DNA from: Gammaproteobacteria bacterium
Lineage (GTDB): Bacteria; Pseudomonadota; Gammaproteobacteria; Methylococcales; UBA2780
Direction: 5' to 3'
Assembly: GCA_003646305.1 (NCBI GenBank)
Contig: QNFJ01000060.1
Span: 1-10,349 of the forward strand
DNA length: 10,349 bases
Every line of letters starts with the position of its first letter. Position 1 is the stretch's first letter. Below are positions 1 to 6,575 of the stretch, piece by piece. The translations under genes were made by a program, and so were the position numbers. The notes beneath the pieces were generated by a model, which had not been told where the DNA came from, did no database searches, and was given only the letters and a program-made list of their open reading frames with translations.

Positions 1-582
1 ACGGTGATGATTGGCGTTACCTTTATCCCACATTTTACCGGTTAGTGAGACTCTATTCTTGCTGTCTGTTGTTGGTATGGCATTGATAAGGATAATTTCG
101 TAATCGCGACCTTTCTCGGAGACGATGGACTCATGATGTAGGCAAAAGGCGGTTGTAGAGAGATATTCGCGGAGCTCATAATGGCCGGTTGAAGGGCAGA
201 GTAGGTAGTCAATCTGCTCGTTGACGGTGTTACGCGCAATATTGCGAAGTATCTCTATGATTCGTTCACCACCGATGCCCGCTAAAATGACCAGGTGACG
301 TTTATTGGGAGGGAATTCAATCAGACCAGCATCGGTAGCTATGGTTCGGTAATGATCACCTGGATAGCCCCGTAATCTGCTCGCTAACTGTTTGATGATA
401 TGCGGCACCTGATCTATAAAATAGAGGGTTTCACAGAGTTCAGCCGCCAGTATTTTTTGGCCCAGATAGCCGTGATCGCAGCCACAATCCCAAATTGCAT
501 CGTAGGTTTTATGTTGCTGTCTGCTTTCGACCAGATCAAAAATGGCATCCAGCCGTCTGCCCAGAGTTTTTATTGCTTGCAT
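1..582 (-). CDS. trmK: TrmK-family tRNA (adenine-N1)-methyltransferase, 3' end cut by window edge
   Basis: The minus-strand frame is open from ATG 580-582 to the window edge, giving 194 residues; the C-terminus is missing. An in-frame stop at 601-603 and no better start between make this ATG the natural choice. The protein is a class I SAM-dependent methyltransferase. The SAM-binding motif I reads WDCGCDHGYLG (residues 31-41), an acidic residue follows at D57 (FIDQVP), and a second core segment reads LVILAGIGGER (97-107), then LLCPSTGHYELREYL (127-141). This pattern is that of the TrmK/YqfN family (COG2384), whose Bacillus member makes m1A22 in tRNA, and it looks closest to the Vibrio-type gammaproteobacterial version (WDCCCDHGFLG, LLCP). 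Family membership is fairly sure; the exact tRNA target is inferred, since E. coli lacks this gene. It is divergent from lolA, and no clear Shine-Dalgarno is visible. Confidence 0.82.
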   Translation of the reverse strand, partial: MQAIKTLGRRLDAIFDLVESRQQHKTYDAIWDCGCDHGYLGQKILAAELCETLYFIDQVPHIIKQLASRLRGYPGDHYRTIATDAGLIEFPPNKRHLVILAGIGGERIIEILRNIARNTVNEQIDYLLCPSTGHYELREYLSTTAFCLHHESIVSEKGRDYEIILINAIPTTDSKNRVSLTGKMWDKGNANHHR

Positions 583-613
583 GATGTGAACATTTGAGAC
601 TTACGAGTTGTCC

Positions 614-619
614 ATTATA
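614..619 (-). promoter_or_regulatory. Putative -10 box for the trmK-like gene
   Basis: On the minus strand this reads TATAAT, a perfect sigma-70 -10 hexamer. It lies about 32 bases upstream of the ATG at 582, which would give a short leader of roughly 25 bases. No good -35 box is found at the expected spacing, so the call rests on the -10 and its position in the divergent spacer. Confidence 0.35.
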
Positions 620-655
620 AGCGATGATAAGAATGCATGAGGAAGAGAGAAATCT

Positions 656-664
656 TGCTACTAT
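656..664 (+). promoter_or_regulatory. Putative extended -10 for lolA-rarA
   Basis: TGCTACTAT has the TGn extension and four of six matches to TATAAT. A start near 671 would give a leader of about 54 bases before lolA. The -35 region is poor, as is common for extended -10 promoters. It resembles the element proposed upstream of gyrA (TGCTACAAT at 2751-2759). No other good candidate stands out in the 142 bp divergent spacer. Confidence 0.33.
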
Positions 665-724
665 GCACTTCATTATTTGTTGTCACCTTTGCTTAGTTAC
701 GCTTACCCAGAACACCAATAAACA

Positions 725-1357
725 ATGAAGATAAAAAATAGACTGAATCATTTCGTTTTTCTGATATTGCTTGCGCTCTCTTTTGGTGCTTTTGCCGAAG
801 AGCCTTTGGTCCTGCAATTGAAGCAGTTTCTGAAATCAACAAAAAATCTGGAAGCAGCTTTCGAACAAAAAGTTGATGATGGTCGAGGGGATTTTGAAGT
901 GTCATCAGGCCGTTTTTATCTGCAAAAACCAGATCGCTTTCGCTGGGATTACCTGGAACCGTATCAGCAGGAGATCGTTTCTGATGGGAAAAAGATCTGG
1001 TATTTCGATGCGGATCTTGAGCAGGTAACGGTTAAGCCTTATAAAGCGATGCAGGGTTCGGCGCTAGTTGTACTGTTGGGAAGGGGTGCAGAACTTGAGG
1101 AACAATTTAATATTGAGGTGATTAGTCGCCTATCTGACGATCAGAAAATCAAGTTGACGCCGAAAGAGTCTGGTGTGGGCATTGAGTGGATTTTAATTGG
1201 GATGACTGAAGGGCTTCTGTCCAGTTTGTCGCTTAAAGATCCATTTGGGCAGACGACCTATATTAAATTTAAATCGGTTAAACAGAACGGAGAGATAGCG
1301 CCCTCACTCTTTACCTTTGTTGTGCCTGATGGGGCAGACCTGCTTGAGTCTGAATAA
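725..1357 (+). CDS. lolA: Outer-membrane lipoprotein carrier protein LolA
   Basis: Encodes 210 residues, close to the usual LolA length. LolA is the periplasmic chaperone that takes mature lipoproteins from the LolCDE transporter and hands them to LolB at the outer membrane. A Sec signal peptide is plain: basic start (MKIKNR), hydrophobic stretch at about residues 10-21, and an AFA-EE cleavage site after A24. There is no lipobox cysteine, fitting a soluble periplasmic protein. The family signature follows: KPDRFRWDY (68-76), then IVSDGKKIWYFD (84-95) and DLEQVTV (97-103), the strands of the open beta-barrel. The C-terminal region ends with a TFVVPDGADLL segment typical of LolA. rarA follows after 17 bp, a pairing also seen in E. 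coli (ftsK-lolA-rarA), though here ftsK is not upstream. The ribosome binding site is weak. Confidence 0.95.
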   Translation: MKIKNRLNHFVFLILLALSFGAFAEEPLVLQLKQFLKSTKNLEAAFEQKVDDGRGDFEVSSGRFYLQKPDRFRWDYLEPYQQEIVSDGKKIWYFDADLEQVTVKPYKAMQGSALVVLLGRGAELEEQFNIEVISRLSDDQKIKLTPKESGVGIEWILIGMTEGLLSSLSLKDPFGQTTYIKFKSVKQNGEIAPSLFTFVVPDGADLLESE

Positions 1358-1374
1358 CTGCTGAGCCTTCGGCT

Positions 1375-2679
1375 ATGATAGATGATGAGTTGACAAAACC
1401 GCTTGCGGAGCGAATGCGACCTAAGCGCCTGGAAGATTACATTGGCCAGAAACATCTTCTTGCTGAGGGAAAGCCGCTCTATGAAGCGGTTCGGCGAGGG
1501 CATCTTCATTCGATGATTTTCTGGGGCCCGCCAGGAACGGGCAAGACCACTTTAGCGCGGTTGATTGCCAACTATTCAAATGCTGAGTTTGTTGCGGTCT
1601 CTGCGGTACTTTCGGGGGTTAAAGATATTCGGGCAGCCGTTGAAGCGGCTAAAATACGACTGCAGAATGGCCGGCAGACAATTCTTTTTGTCGATGAGGT
1701 GCATCGTTTTAATAAATCCCAGCAGGATGCTTTTTTGCCGCATGTGGAGGATGGCACGATCAGCTTTGTCGGAGCCACGACAGAGAATCCCTCTTTTGAG
1801 TTGAATAATGCGCTGCTCTCTCGAGCGCGGGTTTATCTTCTCCAGTCACTTCAGCCGGATGAGCTGGAGCAATTGATTGGTTTGGTCATCAAAAAAACAG
1901 CTGGAGAAAAAAACCTTCACTTTTCTGAAGGGATCAAAGCGCTTTTTGTACAGGCCGCTGATGGAGATGCAAGAAGACTTCTAAACCTTATTGAGATTGC
2001 GCTTGAGCTTTCTGTGGTGGCCGGTGCAGAAGGGGAAATTACCGAAAAGATTGCAAAAGAGGTGCTTTCGGGTGGTGTCAGGCGTTTTGATAATAAAGGG
2101 GATCTTTTTTATGACCAGATTTCAGCGCTGCATAAGTCAGTAAGAGGGAGTGATCCCGATGCGGCGCTTTATTGGTTTTGCCGAATGCTGGATGGTGGCT
2201 GTGATCCGCTATATATCGCTAGAAGAGTGGTGAGGATGGCCTCTGAAGATGTTGGTAACGCCGACCCCAGGGCACTTCAGCTGGCGCTGAATAGCTGGGA
2301 TGTGCTGGTTCGGCTGGGTGGAGCGGAGGGTGAGCTGGCGATTGCCCAGGCGATTGTCTACCTAGCTAGTGCAGCTAAAAGTAATGCTGTTTACATGGCG
2401 TATAAGGCAGCAAAAATAGATGCGGCTGCAACAGGCAGTCTTGAGGTGCCTGTTCACCTTAGGAACGCGCCGACAAAACTAATGAAAGAGCTTGGTTATG
2501 GGAAACAATATCGTTATGCGCATGATGAGCCTGAGGGCTATGCGGCGGGAGAAAACTATTTTCCTGAAAGGTTGGGTGAGCGCTATTACTATCACCCTGT
2601 GCAAAGGGGTTTAGAGATTAAGATCGCTCAAAAGATGAGACATCTTAAGGAGCTTGATCAACAAAAGAAGGGAAATTAA
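1375..2679 (+). CDS. rarA: Replication-associated recombination protein RarA (MgsA), AAA+ ATPase
   Basis: Encodes 434 residues (E. coli RarA has 447). RarA is a clamp-loader-like AAA+ ATPase acting at stalled replication forks, where it interacts with SSB and DNA ends. The Walker A motif is GPPGTGKTT (51-59), Walker B is ILFVDEVHRF (103-112), sensor 1 lies in GATTEN (133-138), and the SRAR arginine finger is at 149-152. The C-terminal MgsA/tetramerisation part contains family-typical stretches such as RFDNKGDLFYDQISALHKS, ASEDVGNADPRA, VPVHLRNAPTKLMKE and GYGKQYRYAHDE. All key residues are present and I see no frameshift. It is probably co-transcribed with lolA 17 bp upstream. There is no strong Shine-Dalgarno; a small hairpin (1364-1374) sits directly before the start. 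No other in-frame start is available nearby upstream. Confidence 0.97.
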   Translation: MIDDELTKPLAERMRPKRLEDYIGQKHLLAEGKPLYEAVRRGHLHSMIFWGPPGTGKTTLARLIANYSNAEFVAVSAVLSGVKDIRAAVEAAKIRLQNGRQTILFVDEVHRFNKSQQDAFLPHVEDGTISFVGATTENPSFELNNALLSRARVYLLQSLQPDELEQLIGLVIKKTAGEKNLHFSEGIKALFVQAADGDARRLLNLIEIALELSVVAGAEGEITEKIAKEVLSGGVRRFDNKGDLFYDQISALHKSVRGSDPDAALYWFCRMLDGGCDPLYIARRVVRMASEDVGNADPRALQLALNSWDVLVRLGGAEGELAIAQAIVYLASAAKSNAVYMAYKAAKIDAAATGSLEVPVHLRNAPTKLMKELGYGKQYRYAHDEPEGYAAGENYFPERLGERYYYHPVQRGLEIKIAQKMRHLKELDQQKKGN

Positions 2680-2750
2680 AAGCATTTATTTAGTGTTGTT
2701 TTGACCTGTTTCAGGTTGCTACTGAATGATGTGATTTGAACGGTGCATTT

Positions 2751-2759
2751 TGCTACAAT
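2751..2759 (+). promoter_or_regulatory. Putative extended -10 promoter element for gyrA
   Basis: TGCTACAAT combines the TGn extension with a five-of-six -10 hexamer. The -35 position with a 17-base spacer (2731-2736, GTGATT) matches weakly, which an extended -10 can tolerate. Transcription would begin around 2766, leaving a leader of about 110 bases before gyrA. Two overlapping perfect palindromes, AACCGGTT (2761-2768) and GTTTATAAAC (2766-2775), cover the predicted start point. This would drive the whole gyrA-serC-serA-pheA-hisC-tyrA run. Confidence 0.45.
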
Positions 2760-2839
2760 GAACCGGTTTATAAACAATAAAAAGATAACTGCCGCATTCC
2801 ACTTTGAAATCATCTGTTTTACATCTGGATTGTTTTGAA

Positions 2840-2878
2840 ATGGCCTCGTTGGATGGCTTTCTAGAAAATATCAAATGA
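2840..2878 (+). other. Possible upstream reading frame overlapping the gyrA start
   Basis: A 12-codon frame begins at ATG 2840 and encodes MASLDGFLENIK. Its TGA stop (2876-2878) overlaps the gyrA ATG (2875-2877) in an ATGA arrangement, the classic layout for translational coupling. A weak GGA lies about ten bases before its start. gyrA itself has no clear Shine-Dalgarno, which makes coupling conceivable. The frame is very short and could arise by chance; there is no evidence that it is translated. Confidence 0.25.
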
Positions 2879-5457
2879 CCGAATTCGCAAAAGAAATTAT
2901 ACCTGTTCATATTGAAGATGAGATGAGGCAGTCTTATCTCGATTACGCCATGAGCGTCATTATTGGGAGGGCTCTTCCTGATGTTCGAGATGGCTTGAAA
3001 CCGGTGCATCGCCGAGTTCTATACGCCATGAATGTTTTGAGCAATGACTGGAATAAGCCCTATAAAAAATCGGCGCGTGTTGTTGGGGATGTGATCGGTA
3101 AATATCATCCACATGGTGATACCGCTGTTTACGACACCATTGTTCGGATGGCGCAGCCTTTCTCAATGCGTTATATGTTGGTTGATGGGCAGGGTAACTT
3201 TGGTTCGGTGGATGGAGATTCACCCGCTGCGATGCGTTATACGGAAGTCCGTATGGCAAAAATCTCACACCAACTGATTGCCGATCTTGATAAAGAGACG
3301 GTCGACTTTATCCCTAACTACGATGACTCAGAATCTGAGCCAGCTGTTTTCCCGTCACGTGTTCCAAACCTGCTGGTTAATGGCTCTTCGGGTATCGCGG
3401 TGGGAATGGCGACCAATATTCCGCCACACAACTTAAACGAAGTGGTTGCAGCTGTTTTTGCGACGATTGATAACCCAGAAATTTCAATCAGTGAGTTAAT
3501 GACACATCTCCCTGGCCCCGATTTTCCAACGGCTGCTTTCATTAACGGTGCATCAGGCATTCGTGAGGCATATGAAACAGGACGTGGGCGTATCTATCTG
3601 CGTGCTCGCTGCCATATTGAAACGAATGAAGAGAAGGGCAAGCAGACCATTATCGTCGATGAACTGCCGTATCAAGTCAATAAGGCGCGTTTGCTAGAAA
3701 AGATTGCGGTGATGGTTAAAGAGGGGCGTTTAGAAGGTATTACAGCGCTTCGAGATGAGTCGGATAAAGATGGCATGAGAATGGTCATCGAATTGCGTCG
3801 TGGTGAGGTAGGTGAGGTAATTCTCAACAACCTTTACCAGCATACTCAGCTACAGAATGTTTTTGGTATCAACATGGTGGCACTGATTGATGGCCGCCCT
3901 CGTTGTTTGAATTTGAAAGAAATCCTGGCGGCTTTTGTTGACCACCGTCGCGAGGTGGTTACACGACGAACCGTTTATGAATTGCGGAAAGCACGTGAAC
4001 GCGCCCATATTCTCGAAGGATTGGCGATTGCATTGGCCAATATTGACGAGATGATTCAGGTGATTAAAACTGCTGCGAATCCAGCAGAGGCCAAGCTGAA
4101 ATTGCTGGAACGAATCTGGCCCTCTTCATTGGTTGAAAGCCTGCTTGAAAGAGCGGATGGTGGGCGCTGTCGGCCAGAAGAGTTAGGTGAAGAGTTCGGG
4201 ATGACGGAGGCCGGTTATCGCCTGTCATCCGCACAAACCCAGGCAATTCTTGATCTGCGTTTGCACCGTTTGACCGGGCTTGAACAAGACAAGCTGATTG
4301 ATGAATATAAGCAGTTAATCGTTCGGATTGATGAATATCTGGAGATCATCTCTAACGATAACCGCTTGATGGAGGTGATTCGTGAAGAGCTGGTTGAGAT
4401 TGTTGAGCAATTTGGTGATACCCGTCGTACAGAGATTATCAGTAACCATCTCAACCTTTCTGCAGAAGACCTGATCACCGAGGAAGATATGGTGGTGACG
4501 GTCTCGCATGAGGGTTATGTTAAGTCTCAGCCTTTGACTTCTTACGCAGCGCAGCGACGTGGTGGGAAAGGTAAATCAGCAACAAAAACGAAAGAGCAGG
4601 ATTTCATCGATAAACTCTTCGTTGCAAATACGCATGACACGCTGCTCTGTTTCTCCAGTAAAGGGAAGGTATATTGGCTGAAAGTCTACCAGTTGCCGGT
4701 TGCGAGTAGAGCTGCGCGTGGGAAACCATTTATTAATCTGCTGCCTTTAGAAACGGAAGAGCGAATTAGTGCCGTATTGCCAATTCGTGAGTACAATGAG
4801 AATGAATTTATTTTCATGGCAACAGCGGCAGGTACCGTTAAGAAAACACCGCTGAAAGAATTTGAAAGGCAACGATCAAACGGAAAAATTGCGCTGGATT
4901 TGCGTGGCGAGGATGAGCTTGTTGGTGTCGCGGTAACTGATGGTAGCAAATCGATTATGCTCTTCAGTAGTGCAGGTAAGTCGGTCTGTTTTAAAGAAAG
5001 CGATGTGCGCTCAATGGGCAGAACTGCCGGTGGCGTCAGAGGTATTCGCCTTCAAGAGGGGCAGCAGCTGATTTCTTTGATTATTCCCGATGAAGAGGGC
5101 ACGGTTTTCGCCATTACAGAGAATGGTTTTGGAAAGCGCACAAAGATTGATGACTTCCCGATTCATGGTCGTGGGGGGCAAGGTGTGATTGCGATACAAA
5201 CCAGTGAGCGAAATGGCGCGGTGATTGGCGCAAAATTGGTGGGTGAGTCCGATGAACTGATGTTGATCACCGATGCCGGAACATTGGTTAGAACAAAGGT
5301 CGAAGGGATTTCTGTTTTAGGCAGAAACACTCAGGGTGTTACCGTTATTCGTTTGAGCAAAAATGAAAAAGTAGTGGGTGTTGACCGAATCGAATCGCTT
5401 GGCGATGACGAGGATGGTGAAAATGCAGAGCTAAATTCAGAAGAAGAGGAGTCTTAA
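2875..5457 (+). CDS. gyrA: DNA gyrase subunit A
   Basis: Encodes 860 residues (E. coli GyrA has 875). GyrA is the DNA breakage-reunion subunit of the A2B2 type II topoisomerase that introduces negative supercoils. The catalytic tyrosine is Y122 in AAMRYTE, exactly the E. coli position. The quinolone-resistance region reads HPHGDTAVYDT (78-88), with Thr at 83 and Asp at 87. The NLLVNGSSGIAVGMATNIPPHNL stretch is the conserved tower-side core. The C-terminal DNA-wrapping domain has the GyrA box QRRGGKG at 560-566, again numbered as in E. coli, which separates GyrA from ParC. The protein ends in an acidic tail (DDEDGENAELNSEEEES), also typical. The start is the only usable one: upstream in frame there is a stop at 2836-2838 and no alternative initiator after it. 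serC follows after 3 bp, so transcription of the downstream biosynthetic genes is probably linked to gyrA. Confidence 0.98.
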   Translation: MTEFAKEIIPVHIEDEMRQSYLDYAMSVIIGRALPDVRDGLKPVHRRVLYAMNVLSNDWNKPYKKSARVVGDVIGKYHPHGDTAVYDTIVRMAQPFSMRYMLVDGQGNFGSVDGDSPAAMRYTEVRMAKISHQLIADLDKETVDFIPNYDDSESEPAVFPSRVPNLLVNGSSGIAVGMATNIPPHNLNEVVAAVFATIDNPEISISELMTHLPGPDFPTAAFINGASGIREAYETGRGRIYLRARCHIETNEEKGKQTIIVDELPYQVNKARLLEKIAVMVKEGRLEGITALRDESDKDGMRMVIELRRGEVGEVILNNLYQHTQLQNVFGINMVALIDGRPRCLNLKEILAAFVDHRREVVTRRTVYELRKARERAHILEGLAIALANIDEMIQVIKTAANPAEAKLKLLERIWPSSLVESLLERADGGRCRPEELGEEFGMTEAGYRLSSAQTQAILDLRLHRLTGLEQDKLIDEYKQLIVRIDEYLEIISNDNRLMEVIREELVEIVEQFGDTRRTEIISNHLNLSAEDLITEEDMVVTVSHEGYVKSQPLTSYAAQRRGGKGKSATKTKEQDFIDKLFVANTHDTLLCFSSKGKVYWLKVYQLPVASRAARGKPFINLLPLETEERISAVLPIREYNENEFIFMATAAGTVKKTPLKEFERQRSNGKIALDLRGEDELVGVAVTDGSKSIMLFSSAGKSVCFKESDVRSMGRTAGGVRGIRLQEGQQLISLIIPDEEGTVFAITENGFGKRTKIDDFPIHGRGGQGVIAIQTSERNGAVIGAKLVGESDELMLITDAGTLVRTKVEGISVLGRNTQGVTVIRLSKNEKVVGVDRIESLGDDEDGENAELNSEEEES
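5447..5451 (+). promoter_or_regulatory. Shine-Dalgarno of serC, inside the end of gyrA
   Basis: AGGAG lies within the last codons of gyrA, nine bases before the serC ATG at 5461. It is the strongest ribosome binding site in the window. It supports both the serC start and co-transcription with gyrA. Confidence 0.7.
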
Positions 5458-5460
5458 AGA

Positions 5461-6543
5461 ATGTCCCGAGTTTATAATTTTAGTGCGGGTCCATCTATGC
5501 TGCCAGAGGCGGTATTAAATCAAGCCAGGGAAGAGATGTTGGATTGGCAGGGCAGCGGCATGTCGGTGATGGAAATGAGTCACCGAGGAAAAGAGTTTGT
5601 TTCGATAGCAGAAAAAGCTGAAGCAGATGTGCGGGGGTTAATGGCAATTCCTGATAATTACCGTGTGCTTTTTTTGCAAGGCGGAGCAACATCTCAATTT
5701 GCGATGGTTCCACTGAACCTGTTGCAGGGTGCCACAAAAGCCTGCTACGTCAATACTGGTTCATGGTCTAAAAAAGCAATTTCAGAAGCGGGTAAATTTG
5801 CTGAGGTGATTGTTTCTGCAACCTCCGAAGCTGAAAAATTTACCACAATTCCGGCGCAGGATAGCTGGCAGATCGATTCCGATGCGGCTTATCTTCATTA
5901 CACTTCGAATGAAACGATTGGTGGTGTTGAGTTTCAGGAAATACCGGATAGTAAAGGGTTGACGCTTGTTTCAGATATGTCGTCGAATATCCTTTCTCGC
6001 GCAGTTGATGTCAGCAAGTTTGGTGTTATTTATGCGGGGGCGCAGAAAAATATGGGGCCTGCAGGAATTACATTGGTCATCGTTAGAGAAGATTTAATGG
6101 GTAATGTCCCCGCATCAACCCCTTCGATGCTCGATTATGCGCAGCATGCGAAGAGTGATTCAATGATGAATACACCTCCAACCTATAGTTGGTATCTGAT
6201 GGGGCTGGTTTTTGAGTGGATCAAAAATAACGGCGGGCTTGCAGCGATAGAGGCTCGCAATATTCGTAAAGCTGGCAAGCTTTATGATCAAATTGATGGC
6301 TCTGATTTTTATAGTAGCCCCGTTGATCCGGCCTATCGTTCAAGAATGAATGTTCCTTTTATTCTTGCTGATGATTCATTGAATGATAAGTTTCTTTCTG
6401 GTGCGAAAAATGAAGGACTGGTCACGCTTAAAGGACATCGTTCAGTTGGTGGTATGCGAGCGAGCATTTATAACGCGATGCCTGAAGCAGGGATCGATGC
6501 GTTAGTGAGTTTTATGCAAGAATTTGAACGTTCCAACGGATAA
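5461..6543 (+). CDS. serC: Phosphoserine aminotransferase
   Basis: Encodes 360 residues, the standard SerC length. SerC is a PLP-dependent class V (fold type I) aminotransferase that converts 3-phosphohydroxypyruvate plus glutamate to 3-phosphoserine, the second step of serine synthesis; the same family also works on the analogous step of de novo pyridoxal phosphate synthesis. The N-terminus NFSAGPSMLP (6-15) is diagnostic, followed by MSHRGKEF, LQGGATSQF and NTGSWS, then HYTSNETIGGVEF. The PLP lysine is K196 in the GAQKN motif. The C-terminal GHRSVGGMRASIYNAMP segment carries conserved substrate-binding residues. It starts 3 bp after the gyrA stop. The gyrA-serC junction is conserved in many beta- and gammaproteobacteria, so the placement is expected. 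serA, which makes its substrate, follows after 32 bp. Confidence 0.98.
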   Translation: MSRVYNFSAGPSMLPEAVLNQAREEMLDWQGSGMSVMEMSHRGKEFVSIAEKAEADVRGLMAIPDNYRVLFLQGGATSQFAMVPLNLLQGATKACYVNTGSWSKKAISEAGKFAEVIVSATSEAEKFTTIPAQDSWQIDSDAAYLHYTSNETIGGVEFQEIPDSKGLTLVSDMSSNILSRAVDVSKFGVIYAGAQKNMGPAGITLVIVREDLMGNVPASTPSMLDYAQHAKSDSMMNTPPTYSWYLMGLVFEWIKNNGGLAAIEARNIRKAGKLYDQIDGSDFYSSPVDPAYRSRMNVPFILADDSLNDKFLSGAKNEGLVTLKGHRSVGGMRASIYNAMPEAGIDALVSFMQEFERSNG

Positions 6544-6551
6544 CAAAAATC

Positions 6552-6572
6552 GGGTAACAATTTAGGTAACAA
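6552..6572 (+). repeat. Short direct repeat in the serC-serA spacer
   Basis: GGTAACAA occurs at 6553-6560 and again at 6565-6572, 12 bases apart, just before the serA ATG at 6576. A third diverged copy, GGATAACAA, spans the serC stop (6538-6546). The last copy includes an AGG that may act as the weak serA ribosome binding site. The sequence identity is visible; any role is unknown. Confidence 0.5.
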
Positions 6573-6575
6573 ATA

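Noticed and set aside
400..597. Plus-strand 65-codon frame opposite the methyltransferase
   Set aside because: It lies wholly over the trmK-like coding sequence on the other strand, which has clear family motifs; the plus-strand translation has no recognisable features.
680..708. TTGTCA (680-685) as -35 of a lolA promoter
   Set aside because: The hexamer is good, but the sequence at the right distance (TTACCC, 703-708) is a poor -10.
2704..2716. ACCTG-TTT-CAGGT hairpin after rarA as a terminator
   Set aside because: The stem is only five pairs and is not followed by a T run on the plus strand, so it does not look like an intrinsic terminator.
2701..2730. Second possible promoter with TTGACC (2701-2706) and AATGAT (2725-2730)
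   Set aside because: The -35 is good but the -10 matches only four of six with an 18-base spacer; the extended -10 at 2751-2759 is a better candidate.
2719..3009. Minus-strand 96-codon frame across the gyrA leader and 5' end
   Set aside because: It overlaps the conserved GyrA N-terminus and the likely promoter; its translation is not family-like and no promoter or ribosome binding site supports it.
3802..3819. Exact tandem repeat of GGTGAGGTA inside gyrA
   Set aside because: It encodes GEVGEV, which aligns without insertion to the E. coli GyrA segment ending VGEVVLNNLY, so it is coincidental codon use and not an expansion.
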